A DNA stretch of 64,000 bases from Chitinibacter fontanus (GCF_013423785.1 NZ_CP058952.1:2135665-2199664), one strand, 5' to 3'; positions 8,477-18,342 are shown, counted from the stretch's first letter. Notes: generated from the letters alone by a model not told the origin. A program made the numbers and translations.

Positions 8477-11374
8477 TTGCCATCCGCATCCCCGTTTGCT
8501 GTTTTCACCACTGAGGCTCCGTCTAATTCATCGCAAATACCTACGCTAGATCGCCGTATGGTGAGCAATGAGCTGCGCTTTGCGCTGGCTGAAACCTCTG
8601 CGGGTGGTTGCAAAGTGGCGGTGTTGATGGGGGAGCCTGGGTCGGGTAAAACCCAGCAAGCACATGATTTGCTGCCGTTTGTGCGCCAGCGTGGCGGGAT
8701 GCTGATTGAGAGTCGGATTGAATCGCTCAATTGGAGTAATCCACTCGATAGTTTGTTATTGGGCCTCAGTCAGTTGAGCCAGCCATTAAGCAAACATTTG
8801 AGCGACCCCAGTCTGAGCGGGCAAGACGCATTGTTTGATTTATCGCGCCGCCTTGGTTTGATTGTTCATGAAGCGACCGAAGTGGATTTATCGTTAGCGC
8901 GACATTTGCAACTGCTGGTAGGGCAATTGCTGGCTTATGCCAGTCAGCAACTCAAACCACTGGTGTGGATTATCGACGATGTTGATTTGTTGGATCAGGA
9001 TGCGTTGGCGATTCTGGATTATTTGATCGAGCATCGCGTTACGCCATATTTGATGCTGTTGCTATGCGTGCGAAATGAGCAACATAACGCCGTTGTACGC
9101 TGGAAAACGCAAGCGCATTGCCAGTTATTCCCGCTGGCGCCCTTTAGCGTACGCGATACCGTCAACTGGCTGATCGAAGATCAGCAGCTCAACCCCCGGC
9201 TAGCGGCAGAAATTGCGCCTTTTTTGCAGCAAACGTGTCAGGGCAATCTGCAACTGTGCCGCTTTTTACTCGATAGCCTTGCCGCACATGACTTGCTGGG
9301 TAATGTACCCGAAGAACAATGGCCTCAACGGCTGCAACAGATTTCATTGCAATTGCGTACCCCCGAGGCCGAGTCCTTTTTCCGGGAACAGTTGAGTGCC
9401 TTGCCCGAAACCGGGGTCGAAATTTTGCAAAGCGCCAGCTTGATCGGCATGGAGTTTGATGCGCGGCTATTGCATGATTATTTGCCCATCAGCGCAGTGC
9501 AAGAGCATTTATTGCTGGCCCAGCAGCAAGGGCTGGTCGAGGTTATCTCGGGCGATATTTGGCGCTTTGTGCATCCGCATTTATTACGCTTGGCGCAGCA
9601 TACCTTTGAATTTCAAACCGAGGCCGAATTACACGCGCGCTTAGCGCAACGCATGATGAAGTTTCCCAATTTTGCGTTGCAGGCCTTACGCCATGCACAG
9701 CAAGCGGGCGCGATTTTTTCGCTGGCAGAACGGGTGAAATTTGCCGAGCAATCGTTGCAAATCGCCACGCAAGTTTTTCAACAGGGCAGCCCTTTGCATG
9801 CCGGGCAAATTTTGGAGCAATTACTGGCGCTGCTGGGTGAAACAGTCTGGCGCGAGTACCCCGAGTTAAGCGAGCGTATTGTTGCCGCGTGGTGCGCCAC
9901 CCTGCAGGAATCAACCCAGCTTACCGACTTGCATGCTTTGCAGCGCAGCGTGCCCGAGCAAGCCAGTCAGCGCGTGGTGTACTTATTAGCGGCCACCCAT
10001 TTGCGTTTGGCGCTACTTGCATCCGATTATCAACGGGCGTTTGTGGCTGCAGAAATTGCCCTCGACGCTTTAAACGTGCCTATCGCTATGCGAGGTGATC
10101 GCTGGCAGTTGGCCTATGTGTTCTTGCAATGGTTGTTTTATCGGTACACCCGCAAAGCTAGGTTGCAAAGCTGTGAGTCAGTGCAAATTAATGCCGCACA
10201 AGAGACGCTGGCCGATTTATTTGGCCCCTGCCTATTCTCTCGGCCGCGCTTGCTGGCAGCATTAACACTGAAGCAGTTAAGCTTAACGCATCGCCACGGT
10301 TTTAGCCCTGCCACATCAGGCGCGAAAATGGGTGCTGCCTTATTGCTCAGTGCGGTGGGCAGGCTAGATGCGGCTTTTGAAGTGGCGCAACAGGCCCATG
10401 TTTTGGCGCAGACCTATCCCAACGATCGGCAGCGCCACCGCGTGCCTATTCTGGATTTGGGATTTATTCAGCCTTGGCGCTGTAATTTACAGCAGCTCTT
10501 GCCGGAGGTTTGGCGCTGGCAACATAACGCTTACCTGCATGGCGATTTTGAATTTGCCGGCTATGCCAATATGTTTTATCTGGGGCATTCCATTTTAAAT
10601 GGCAGCCCTTTGCTGCATTTAGAGAAAGAAGCCGCCAAAATCGATGAAGATTTGCGGCATACCCGGCAACAGCATTTATTACCGATGTCGGGTGCGTTCC
10701 GTCAGTTTTTGCATAATGCAGTCCATCTGAGCAATTTGCCGCCCTGGGAAGGTTTAGGTGCATTTATCCAGCAAAGTACGCTTGGCGAGCTGATCGAGCG
10801 AAACGATGCGATCAATGTATTTAATTTTTATCTGAGTCAGGCCTATCTGGCCACTTTCTGCTGCGCGCCAGAGGCCAGCAAAGCAGCCTTGGAGCAGGCG
10901 AGTCAATATGCGCAATCTGCAAAAGGAACGGTAATTGCAGCCTTGTTTGAGCATTTGTCCGCATTAAGTGCCTGCGTGGTACCGCTTAAACGCAGTTGGT
11001 GGGCACGGCGAAAAATGCAAAAAGCAATTGCCCGGCATCAGCGCTGGGCGGAGCAGAACCCGAGCTTATTTGCCTGCAAATCGGCATTGCTACAGGCCGA
11101 GTGGGCAAAGGCAGAGCAGGATGATGAAGCTGCGCAGCATTTTTATCTGAGCGCGATCGAGTCGGCACGTGAACATCAGCATCACCATGAATACGGCTTG
11201 GCCGCTTTGTACTACGGGCGGTTTTTATTAGGCCTGCAGCAGTTTCATCACGCGCGGCAGATGCTCAATTTGGCATTGGAGCAGTATGAGTCTTGGGGCG
11301 CACTGGCGGTGAGTGCCTATTTGCGGCGCGAGTATGGTGCTTTTTTAAATAAAAAGACCCCTGCTAAATTGTAA
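8477..11374 (+). CDS. large P-loop ATPase with C-terminal TPR-like helical repeats
   Basis: About 965 residues. A Walker A motif GEPGSGKT is near residue 52 and a Walker B-like LVWIIDDVDLLD about 110 residues later, as in the STAND/AAA ATPase modules of MalT-like regulators and COG3899 proteins. The remaining 650 residues are Leu/Ala/Gln-rich helical repeats resembling TPRs. No DNA-binding HTH, kinase or cyclase domain is visible at the C-terminus. The start is uncertain: TTG at 8477, or ATG at 8558 just before the ATPase region. Transcribed divergently from the RNB nuclease gene. Specific role unknown. Confidence 0.75.
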   Translation: MPSASPFAVFTTEAPSNSSQIPTLDRRMVSNELRFALAETSAGGCKVAVLMGEPGSGKTQQAHDLLPFVRQRGGMLIESRIESLNWSNPLDSLLLGLSQLSQPLSKHLSDPSLSGQDALFDLSRRLGLIVHEATEVDLSLARHLQLLVGQLLAYASQQLKPLVWIIDDVDLLDQDALAILDYLIEHRVTPYLMLLLCVRNEQHNAVVRWKTQAHCQLFPLAPFSVRDTVNWLIEDQQLNPRLAAEIAPFLQQTCQGNLQLCRFLLDSLAAHDLLGNVPEEQWPQRLQQISLQLRTPEAESFFREQLSALPETGVEILQSASLIGMEFDARLLHDYLPISAVQEHLLLAQQQGLVEVISGDIWRFVHPHLLRLAQHTFEFQTEAELHARLAQRMMKFPNFALQALRHAQQAGAIFSLAERVKFAEQSLQIATQVFQQGSPLHAGQILEQLLALLGETVWREYPELSERIVAAWCATLQESTQLTDLHALQRSVPEQASQRVVYLLAATHLRLALLASDYQRAFVAAEIALDALNVPIAMRGDRWQLAYVFLQWLFYRYTRKARLQSCESVQINAAQETLADLFGPCLFSRPRLLAALTLKQLSLTHRHGFSPATSGAKMGAALLLSAVGRLDAAFEVAQQAHVLAQTYPNDRQRHRVPILDLGFIQPWRCNLQQLLPEVWRWQHNAYLHGDFEFAGYANMFYLGHSILNGSPLLHLEKEAAKIDEDLRHTRQQHLLPMSGAFRQFLHNAVHLSNLPPWEGLGAFIQQSTLGELIERNDAINVFNFYLSQAYLATFCCAPEASKAALEQASQYAQSAKGTVIAALFEHLSALSACVVPLKRSWWARRKMQKAIARHQRWAEQNPSLFACKSALLQAEWAKAEQDDEAAQHFYLSAIESAREHQHHHEYGLAALYYGRFLLGLQQFHHARQMLNLALEQYESWGALAVSAYLRREYGAFLNKKTPAKL

Positions 11375-11400
11375 CTTAGGCAGGGGTATATTTATTTTTA
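11357..11400. terminator. intrinsic terminator between the ATPase gene and prfA
   Basis: ACCCCTGCTAA pairs, with one bulge, with TTAGGCAGGGGT; the loop holds the ATPase gene stop codon, and a T-rich tail (TATATTTATTTTTA) follows on the plus strand. Confidence 0.75.
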
Positions 11401-11438
11401 CTAGGCTAATAGTAGCTTATGGATAGATACCTAGCATC

Positions 11439-12518
11439 TTAGGCGTCACCTAGTTGTGCGAGTAATTCGGTTTGGTGCTCATTAATCAAGGCTTGCGTTA
11501 GCTCAGTCAAATCGCCGTCCATGATGTAATCGAGCTTGTAGAGTGTAAGATTAATCCGGTGATCGGTCATTCGCCCTTGCGGGAAGTTGTAGGTACGGAT
11601 GCGCTCGGAGCGATCACCCGAGCCAATCAGCGATTTACGCTCAGCCGCTTCTTTGCTTTGAATCTCGCGCAGTTGAGCATCTTTAATGCGCGCCGATAGA
11701 ACCGCTAAAGCACGCGCCTTGTTTTTGTGTTGCGAGCGGTCATCCTGACATTCCACGATAATGCCGGTTGGAATGTGCACGACGCGTACCGCAGAGTCGG
11801 TTTTATTAATGTGCTGACCACCAGCGCCGCTGGCGCGGAAGGTATCAATCCGCAAATCAGCGGGGTTGATATTCACTTCTTCCAGCTCATCCGCTTCCGG
11901 CATCACTGCCACGGTACATGCTGAGGTGTGAATCCGGCCCTGCGTTTCGGTGGCAGGAACACGTTGTACCCGGTGGCCGCCCGATTCGAATTTCAGCTTG
12001 GAATACGCGCCCAAGCCGACAATGCGCGCGATGATCTCTTTGTAGCCGCCCAGATCGGACTCATTGGCCGACATGATTTCCACTTGCCAGCGATTGCGTT
12101 CGGCGTAGCGGCTGTACATGCGGAATAAATCAGCGGCAAACAGGGCCGACTCATCGCCACCGGTACCGGCACGAATCTCCAGAAAGATATTGCGCTCGTC
12201 GTTTTGATCTTTTGGCAGCAAGGCTTTTTGCAGATCCAGATCGAGTTGCTCAAGCCGTACTTTACCGTCTTTGATTTCCTCCGCGGCCATATCGGCCATT
12301 TCAGGGTCAGACAGCATTTCTTCGGCATCGGCCAGATCGGCATTAATGCGATTAAATTCGTGCCATAGCTCGACAACAGGGGTTAATTCGCTAAATTCAC
12401 GATTAAGTTTGCGATATTGATCCATATCGCGCGTAGCTTCTTCCGAAGCCAGCAAGCCACCCACTTCTTCCAGTCGATCGGCTAATTGTGCCAGTTTGGC
12501 GATAATTGAGGGTTTCAT
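11439..12518 (-). CDS. prfA: peptide chain release factor 1
   Basis: 359 residues, the family length. It contains the GGQ peptidyl-tRNA hydrolysis motif ([15 protein letters not shown]) and the RF1-type stop-codon reading tripeptide PAT ([14 protein letters not shown]), so it should read UAA and UAG. It follows hemA on the same strand with about 97 bp between, the conserved hemA-prfA order of many proteobacteria; prmC (hemK), the methylase of the GGQ glutamine, often comes next but is absent here. Confidence 0.97.
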   Translation of the reverse strand: MKPSIIAKLAQLADRLEEVGGLLASEEATRDMDQYRKLNREFSELTPVVELWHEFNRINADLADAEEMLSDPEMADMAAEEIKDGKVRLEQLDLDLQKALLPKDQNDERNIFLEIRAGTGGDESALFAADLFRMYSRYAERNRWQVEIMSANESDLGGYKEIIARIVGLGAYSKLKFESGGHRVQRVPATETQGRIHTSACTVAVMPEADELEEVNINPADLRIDTFRASGAGGQHINKTDSAVRVVHIPTGIIVECQDDRSQHKNKARALAVLSARIKDAQLREIQSKEAAERKSLIGSGDRSERIRTYNFPQGRMTDHRINLTLYKLDYIMDGDLTELTQALINEHQTELLAQLGDA

Positions 12519-12615
12519 GGTTTTTCCAGATCAGTGATTGCCAAAGGCAATCAACTTCAATCAAGCAAAGTTGCTAAATAGTGCGAATGGGGTAAACAGC
12601 AGTCGGCGGGCGCCG

Positions 12616-13869
12616 CTAATGAATATCTTGTAGTCGGTACAGGCGGCGTACTAGATTGACCAGCGCTTCTTGTTCATCGGCTTGCGCGGTATTGAGCGCA
12701 GAGAGTGGGGCGTGCAGAAATTTATTACTCATCTGCTGGGCTAGTTGCTCGATGACCAATTGCGGGTCTTGGCCATTGGCGAGTTTTTTCTGGGCACGCT
12801 GCACTTCGCCGCGCACAATCCGGTCGGCATGATCACGCAGATCACGAATGGTTGGCACCATGGCCCGGCTGGCAAGCCACGTATTGAATTCTTTCACCTT
12901 CTCATTGACCATGGCTTCGGCGCTGGTGACCTCCGCACTACGCGAGGCCATGCCTTGTTGTACCACCTGCGCTAAATCATCCACCGTATAAAGGTAGGCA
13001 TCGGCCAATTCACCCACTTCGCTTTCTACGTCGCGCGGTACGGCTAGATCAACAATAAACATGGGGCGATGGCGGCGCTGCTTGATGGCTCGCTCGATCA
13101 TCCCTTTCCCCACAATCGGTAAAGGTGCGGCAGTTGAGGTGACAACCACGTCAAATTCGTGAATCCGCTCGGGTAAGTCGGTGAGTAGCATCGCTTCCCC
13201 GCCGAGCTCATTGGCCAACTGTTGCCCCCGTTCCAATGTGCGATTGGCCACCGCCATCTTACAGGGAGACTGCGCCGCAAAATGGGTGGCGCAGAGCTCA
13301 ATCATCTCGCCTGCGCCGATGAATAATACTTTGCATTCGGCAATCGTCGGGAAAATGCGCTCGGCTAAACGAACTGAGGCTGCTGCCATTGAAACTGATG
13401 CCGCACCGATTTTGGTTTGCGTGCGCACATCCTTGGCCGTTGAGAAGGCCCGTTGGAAAACGCCATTGAGTAACGTACCCATCGTGCCCGCATCCCGAGC
13501 TGCACGTTCGGCGTCTTTGAGCTGGCCCAGAATCTGAGTTTCTCCCACCACCATGGAATCCAAACCACAGGCAACTCGATAGGCATGGCGTGCCGCTTCA
13601 GTTCCTTGATATGCATACAGGTGGGGAGTAATACTTTGCAGGTCTTGCTGCCTGTTTTCTGCCAGCCAATACTTGACAGCATCTAGATCGCGGGCGTGAC
13701 AATACAGCTCGGTGCGATTACAGGTGGAGACAATCGCCGCTTCAAATACCCCTTTCAGACCGACTAATTCTGCCAGTGCGGAATTCATCTCGTCAGGATT
13801 AAAGGCAAGCCGCTCCCGTACTGCGACTGGCGCAGTCTGGTAGTTAAGCCCTAAGACGACAAGATTCAT
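12616..13869 (-). CDS. hemA: glutamyl-tRNA reductase
   Basis: 417 residues. The N-terminus MNLVVLGLNYQTAPVAVRE and the catalytic cysteine motif STCNRTELY identify it. GLDSMVVGETQILGQ and the nucleotide-binding FIGAGEMIE follow. It reduces glutamyl-tRNA to glutamate-1-semialdehyde, the first committed step of tetrapyrrole synthesis by the C5 route. ATG at 13869 fits the conserved N-terminus; an open frame extends upstream but has no conserved residues. Likely an operon with prfA. hemF lies about 10 kb away on the other strand. Confidence 0.97.
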   Translation of the reverse strand: MNLVVLGLNYQTAPVAVRERLAFNPDEMNSALAELVGLKGVFEAAIVSTCNRTELYCHARDLDAVKYWLAENRQQDLQSITPHLYAYQGTEAARHAYRVACGLDSMVVGETQILGQLKDAERAARDAGTMGTLLNGVFQRAFSTAKDVRTQTKIGAASVSMAAASVRLAERIFPTIAECKVLFIGAGEMIELCATHFAAQSPCKMAVANRTLERGQQLANELGGEAMLLTDLPERIHEFDVVVTSTAAPLPIVGKGMIERAIKQRRHRPMFIVDLAVPRDVESEVGELADAYLYTVDDLAQVVQQGMASRSAEVTSAEAMVNEKVKEFNTWLASRAMVPTIRDLRDHADRIVRGEVQRAQKKLANGQDPQLVIEQLAQQMSNKFLHAPLSALNTAQADEQEALVNLVRRLYRLQDIH

Positions 13870-14010
13870 TTCGCTAAATAACCGCAGCAAGATTGAATTT
13901 GCTTTCCCTTTGGCAAAGCAAATTGAACGCAAAAGAGCGCTATTTTAACCTGAAAAGTGCATGCAGGTGCGGAGTGTCGCGGTAAAGTCTGACCTACTAG
14001 CTCTTTGGGA

Positions 14011-15318
14011 TTAGTGCAGTTTCAAAGTGGGTCTGGCGACGCGGCGCAATTTGTCGCCAATCCATAAGAGTCCAGCCAGCACCCAGCCGTGGACAGCGGC
14101 CTGATGTAGCCGATAAAGCGAAGCATAAATCAGTTTGGCACCACGACCTTCCACATAATAATTGCGCTGTGGACCAACAATGGCCGCCAAGCTGCCAACC
14201 GCGGTGTGTTTGCCCAGCGAAACCATCATGCCTTGCGGCTTAAATACAAAGGGGGTGATTTCACGCCCATTGAGTTTCTTGATCAACGCATCGGCAAGCC
14301 AGCTGGCTTGTTGATGCGCCACTTGGGCGGTCGCAGCGAGTTGTGGGCCGCCCTCGCCATTAGGGGCTGCCGCGCAATCGCCTATGGCAAAGACACTCGG
14401 GTCTGTTTGCGTTTGCAGGCAAGTAGTGACCTCAATTTGATTGTTACGATTGGTGGCCAAGCCTAGGGTCGAGAGCCAATCCGCCGCTTTGACACCAGCA
14501 GCCCACACGCGAATCATGGCATCAAGCTGTTGGCCGTCGCCCAGTTGAAAACCGGTTTCGGTGACGGCGGCAACGCGGCTATTGCACGCAACCATAATCC
14601 CACGCTGGGCCAGTGCTTCTGTGGCGTATTGGGATAGCGATTCAGGAGCTCCCGATAAGATCCTTGGCGCGCCTTCAATAATGGTGATTTCCAGTTGGGC
14701 AGGGCTTAGATTGGCACCGTAATTATGCATTTCACGAATGGTATGATCGATTTCGGCAGCCAGCTCTACACCGGTTGCGCCACCGCCAACAATGCCGATG
14801 GTGAGCTTGCTGGCTCCGTGACCGGTTGCCCCTACCGCAAACGATAAATCCAAAATCTTGCGGCGCAATTTTTCAGCATCGGTTGGGGTATTCAGAAACA
14901 TACAATGCGCTTGCGCACCTGGGGTGCCAAAATCATTGGCAATCGCGCCCAGTGCCAGCACCAAAGTGTCATATGCAATTTCGCGCTCGCCCGTCAGTAT
15001 TTCGCCCTGTGCATCGCGTACCGCGGCTAATGTGATGGTTTTACGCGCCCGATCAACGCCTTGCATCCAGCCAAATTCAAATTGGTAGCCATTGCGATAG
15101 GCGTGGCCAAAATAATTGACTTCATCTTCCCCTGTATTGAGCGCGCCAGTCGCCACCTCATGCAGTAATGGCTTCCAGATGTGGGTTGGCGAGCCATCAA
15201 CCAGAATAATTTGCGCGCGCTTTTTGCCGCCCAGCTCGCGGCCCAACTTGGTGGCAAGTTCCAAGCCGCCAGCGCCACCGCCGACGATCACAATACGAGG
15301 TAATGAAGGTGAAGGCAT
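14011..15318 (-). CDS. ndh: type II NADH dehydrogenase (NAD(P)/FAD-dependent oxidoreductase)
   Basis: 435 residues with two dinucleotide-binding folds: IVIVGGGAGGLELATKLG near the N-terminus for FAD and IGIVGGGATGVELAAEI in the middle for NADH. FAIGDCAA is the second FAD contact. A C-terminal segment (LYRLHQAAVHGWVLAGLLWIGDKLRR) is the amphipathic, membrane-associating end typical of NDH-2. The enzyme passes electrons from NADH to quinone without pumping protons. It stands alone upstream of hemA on the same strand. Sulfide:quinone reductase is less likely from the N-terminal motif. Confidence 0.9.
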   Translation of the reverse strand: MPSPSLPRIVIVGGGAGGLELATKLGRELGGKKRAQIILVDGSPTHIWKPLLHEVATGALNTGEDEVNYFGHAYRNGYQFEFGWMQGVDRARKTITLAAVRDAQGEILTGEREIAYDTLVLALGAIANDFGTPGAQAHCMFLNTPTDAEKLRRKILDLSFAVGATGHGASKLTIGIVGGGATGVELAAEIDHTIREMHNYGANLSPAQLEITIIEGAPRILSGAPESLSQYATEALAQRGIMVACNSRVAAVTETGFQLGDGQQLDAMIRVWAAGVKAADWLSTLGLATNRNNQIEVTTCLQTQTDPSVFAIGDCAAAPNGEGGPQLAATAQVAHQQASWLADALIKKLNGREITPFVFKPQGMMVSLGKHTAVGSLAAIVGPQRNYYVEGRGAKLIYASLYRLHQAAVHGWVLAGLLWIGDKLRRVARPTLKLH

Positions 15319-15525
15319 CGTTGCAGTTCCTACTTGAATGACTCTTAGAATTGTTGCACATGCACCCCTGAATTGCTTGGTGAATCCTCCCAGTGCTCCG
15401 CTGGGTAGTGAAGTGCAGCGTCAAATTTACAAATGCTTTCTTTAGTATGACATCTTACGCCATTGCGATTAAAGTCAAAAATTGATCGATTTTTACCCTG
15501 TTCTGGTGCTAAAGGGAGAACCAAT

Positions 15526-16149
15526 ATGGCAGTGAGTATCTTGGCAAGTAATAAAGAAATTATGACGCGGGCACGGGAAAGTTTACGCAATAATTGGAAG
15601 GTGCCGGTGATCGTAACCTTGGTGTACTTAGTGATTGTCGCGATGTCGGGGCAATCGGAAGCCTTGAATTTGGCATTTTCATTGATTCTTGGCGGGCCAA
15701 TTGCATTAGGCTTTGCTTTTTTCTATTTGGGCGGTGTGCGTGAGCAGCGTTTTGATTCCGCGGTGTTTGGTCAGGCATTTCAGCAGTTTCTCAATGCAAT
15801 GCTGACCTATATTTTGGTGGGTTTGTTAGTGTTGCTGTGGAGTCTGCTGCTGATTATTCCGGGGGTTTTGGCGGCACTTTCCTATTCGCTGACATTTTAT
15901 GTGATGCACGATGAGCCGCAATTGCACACGCTGCAGGCCATTGGCCGTAGTAAAGAGCTGATGTACGGCCATCGCTGGCAGCTGTTTTGTCTTGGGCTTC
16001 GTTTTTTGGCGTGGTCACTGCTGGCACTGCTGACACTGGGGATCGGCTTTTTGTGGTTACTGCCTTATTTTCAAACCGCGATGGCGCATTTTTATGAAGA
16101 AGTGCTCAATAGCCATCATCTCGCACAGCCTGAGCTGATTGCCGAATAA
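15526..16149 (+). CDS. DUF975-like multi-pass membrane protein
   Basis: 207 residues with several hydrophobic segments (VIVTLVYLVIVAM, LILGGPIALGFAFFYLGG, YILVGLLVLLWSLLLIIPGVLAAL, SLLALLTLGIGFLWLLPY). The pattern ARESLRNNW at the start, IIPG in the middle and a predicted helix with SKELMYGHRWQLF matches the DUF975 family of unknown inner-membrane proteins. ATG at 15526 follows AGGGAG with a proper gap; upstream in-frame codons are not conserved. Transcribed divergently from ndh and ended by the terminator at 16174-16203. Confidence 0.78.
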   Translation: MAVSILASNKEIMTRARESLRNNWKVPVIVTLVYLVIVAMSGQSEALNLAFSLILGGPIALGFAFFYLGGVREQRFDSAVFGQAFQQFLNAMLTYILVGLLVLLWSLLLIIPGVLAALSYSLTFYVMHDEPQLHTLQAIGRSKELMYGHRWQLFCLGLRFLAWSLLALLTLGIGFLWLLPYFQTAMAHFYEEVLNSHHLAQPELIAE

Positions 16150-16173
16150 GTTTGAAATTGCTCTTGGCAAAGA

Positions 16174-16203
16174 AAAGCCCCCAGTCATGGCTGGAGGCTT
16201 TTT
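16174..16203. terminator. bidirectional terminator between the DUF975-like gene and feoB
   Basis: AAGCCCCCAG and CTGGAGGCTT arms with a short TCATGG loop, A run on the left and T run on the right, placed between convergent stops. Confidence 0.85.
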
Positions 16204-16216
16204 GCATTTATGCAGG

Positions 16217-17980
16217 TTAAAAACCGAGTAAACGAGCTGATTGATAAAAGATGAACGACACCATCCACGCCAAACCCAGTGACCAAGTCATCGAAAACGC
16301 AGTATACAAATTGGATTTAGATTCTTTCTTGATGGCGGCAATGGCCGACACGCAAGGGATGTAAATCAGCGAAAACAACATAAAGCTGTACGCAGAAACT
16401 GGATCAAGCGTGTGTGCCAGCTGGCTTGCCAACGCTTGGCCTTCGTGCCCAGTAATGACTGATAGCGCCCCCAAAACCACTTCTTTGGCAACAAAACCGA
16501 AGATCAGAGCAATCGACAAAGTCGATTCAATCCCGATTGGGTTCAAAACCGGTGCCAAAAAGTTTGAAATCACCTCGGCGTAGCTATGCTCTGGGTTGGG
16601 GTAATTGGTGAGTAGCCAAACTAATACCACGCCCACCACGATCATGGTGGTGGCTAGCCGTAGAAAGTCGCGTGCTTCCCCCCAGCCGCGGCGCCAAATA
16701 TGATTGAGCAAGGGGAGGCGATACGGTGGCAGCTCCAGCGCAAACGGCTCATTGGATTTGAATTTTGATTTGAACAGCACTGCGGTCAGCATGGCGATCA
16801 GAATACTTGCCAGATACAATGACAAGACCACCCAAGGTGCTTGCGTGGGGCTAAACAATGCGCCGCTCAGGAATAGGAAAATCTGCAATCGCGCGGAGCA
16901 GAGCGAAAATGGAATCGTCAGCATTGTGAGCAGACGTGCTTTGTGATCCCGAATGACGCGGGTGCCCATAATCGCAGGAACATTGCAGCCAAAGCCCATC
17001 ATCAGCATCACAAAGCCACGGCCATCCAAGCCCATTCGGCTCATCACGCCATCCATCATAAATGCGGCGCGGGCAAAATAGCCGGAGTCTTCAATGACTG
17101 CCATCAGGCAGAAAAATAAGAAAATGATAGGCGCAAAGGTGAGTACCGTAGTTACCCCATCAAATAGGCCGCTCACAATAATGCCTTGCCAGAATGAGGG
17201 GAGTGCCGCCGTCGCGGGAACCAGTACGCTTTCTTTTAGCCAACCCAAGCCCGCTTCAAGGTAATCCTGCAATGGTGTACCGATGGCATAGGTCAGTTGA
17301 AATAGCGCTAACATCATCAGGATAAATAGCGGTAAACCCAACCACGGATGGAGTACCAGTCGATCAAGCCGGGCGGTTGCGCCTTCGGTGAGGGTTGGGG
17401 GCTGGTGTACGCAGCGCTGGAATAAGTGTTTTTCTTGCTGATGTAGGGTTGATGCCTCAGGTATATTGCCAAAGTCCATTTGATGCGCGCTTTGGCTGAA
17501 TATACCCTCAATCGCTTTTTTACATTCAGGGAGCCCTTGGCCGTATTTGGCACTGACTAATTGTACGGGGGCCGCTAAAGCTTCGCTGAGTGCGGCCACA
17601 TCCACGCTAATGCCTGCACGTTTGGCTTCGTCGAGCATATTCAGGCATAACACTAACGGTGCGCCCAGTGCTTTTAACTGTAATGCCAAAGCCAATTGGC
17701 GATCAAGTTGGCAGGCATTGAGTACCAATACGACGGCATCAAGTTTGGCCTCGCTTAAAAAGCGTTGTGCGACTTGCTCATCTTCGGCGCCACCGGTCAG
17801 ATCATAGATACCGGGTAGGTCAAACACCTGAACCATATTGGCGCCAAGCAAAATGCGGCTCGATGCCAGCTCAACGGTGAGTCCCGGCCAATTGGCAACC
17901 CGCGTCGTGCCACCCGTCAGACGATTGAATAATGTAGATTTGCCGGTATTAGGCATGCCAACCAAGGCGATACGTTTCAT
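16217..17980 (-). CDS. feoB: ferrous iron transport GTPase FeoB
   Basis: 587 residues. N-terminal G domain: G1 GMPNTGKST, G3 DLPG, G4 NMLD, and an SAK G5-like motif. The membrane part has the gating segments GFGCNVPAIMGTR and PFSLCSARLQIF. It imports Fe(II) across the inner membrane. At 587 residues it is shorter than the roughly 770 of E. coli FeoB, mainly in the region between G domain and membrane domain and at the C-terminus. Start overlaps feoA stop by four bases (ATGA), so translation is coupled. Confidence 0.95.
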   Translation of the reverse strand: MKRIALVGMPNTGKSTLFNRLTGGTTRVANWPGLTVELASSRILLGANMVQVFDLPGIYDLTGGAEDEQVAQRFLSEAKLDAVVLVLNACQLDRQLALALQLKALGAPLVLCLNMLDEAKRAGISVDVAALSEALAAPVQLVSAKYGQGLPECKKAIEGIFSQSAHQMDFGNIPEASTLHQQEKHLFQRCVHQPPTLTEGATARLDRLVLHPWLGLPLFILMMLALFQLTYAIGTPLQDYLEAGLGWLKESVLVPATAALPSFWQGIIVSGLFDGVTTVLTFAPIIFLFFCLMAVIEDSGYFARAAFMMDGVMSRMGLDGRGFVMLMMGFGCNVPAIMGTRVIRDHKARLLTMLTIPFSLCSARLQIFLFLSGALFSPTQAPWVVLSLYLASILIAMLTAVLFKSKFKSNEPFALELPPYRLPLLNHIWRRGWGEARDFLRLATTMIVVGVVLVWLLTNYPNPEHSYAEVISNFLAPVLNPIGIESTLSIALIFGFVAKEVVLGALSVITGHEGQALASQLAHTLDPVSAYSFMLFSLIYIPCVSAIAAIKKESKSNLYTAFSMTWSLGLAWMVSFIFYQSARLLGF

Positions 17981-18246
17981 GCCGCAACCTCAGCCACGCT
18001 CGATTCGTTAAGTGCCATGCTGGGTAATACGGTCACTTCAATACCTTGGGCTGCATCGCGGCGTAGCATTAGCTCGGTGCCGCCTACGCGCAATTGCAAA
18101 GGCCCACCAAGCCAGCCACGGCGTAGTACCGTGACTTCACTTTCTAGACGTAAGCCCAAGGCGGCGAGGCGTTGTGCTAATTCTGCTGGTAGATGAAGAG
18201 CATTGACTCGTACCATTTGGCCGAGAGGCGTTTGAGCTAAATTCAT
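17977..18246 (-). CDS. feoA: ferrous iron transport protein FeoA
   Basis: 89 residues of SH3-like FeoA fold, with the characteristic LAQRLAALGLRLESEVTVLRR turn and GGTELMLRRDAAQGIEV. It supports FeoB, whose gene overlaps its end. No clear Shine-Dalgarno precedes the ATG at 18246; instead a perfect 8-bp inverted repeat lies 13 bases upstream (18260-18282), and a candidate promoter lies at 18315-18342. No feoC is seen. Confidence 0.93.
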   Translation of the reverse strand: MNLAQTPLGQMVRVNALHLPAELAQRLAALGLRLESEVTVLRRGWLGGPLQLRVGGTELMLRRDAAQGIEVTVLPSMALNESSVAEVAA

Positions 18247-18259
18247 GATTAACGAGACT

Positions 18260-18282
18260 GATTTGCATTAAGTCTGCAAATC
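18260..18282. promoter_or_regulatory. perfect palindrome in the feoAB leader, candidate operator
   Basis: GATTTGCA and TGCAAATC are separated by 7 bases (TTAAGTC). It lies between the proposed promoter and the feoA start codon. The ends resemble the TGCAAAT half-sites of some Fur boxes, but the central AAT-rich repeats are missing, so a different regulator or an mRNA hairpin hiding the start is also possible. Confidence 0.5.
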
Positions 18283-18314
18283 ATCCCCCTCGCGGTAGTG
18301 AAAATCAATCCTAT

Positions 18315-18342
18315 TTATTACCCATTTGATCTGGATTAACAA
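18315..18342 (-). promoter_or_regulatory. putative sigma-70 promoter of feoAB
   Basis: On the minus strand TTGTTA (18342-18337) and TAATAA (18320-18315) are separated by 16 bp. The predicted leader to feoA is about 60 nt and contains the palindrome at 18260-18282. Confidence 0.45.

Noticed and set aside
18260..18282. Fur box before feoA
   Set aside because: The arms look partly alike but the central AAT-rich repeats of the Fur consensus are missing; recorded only as a candidate operator.
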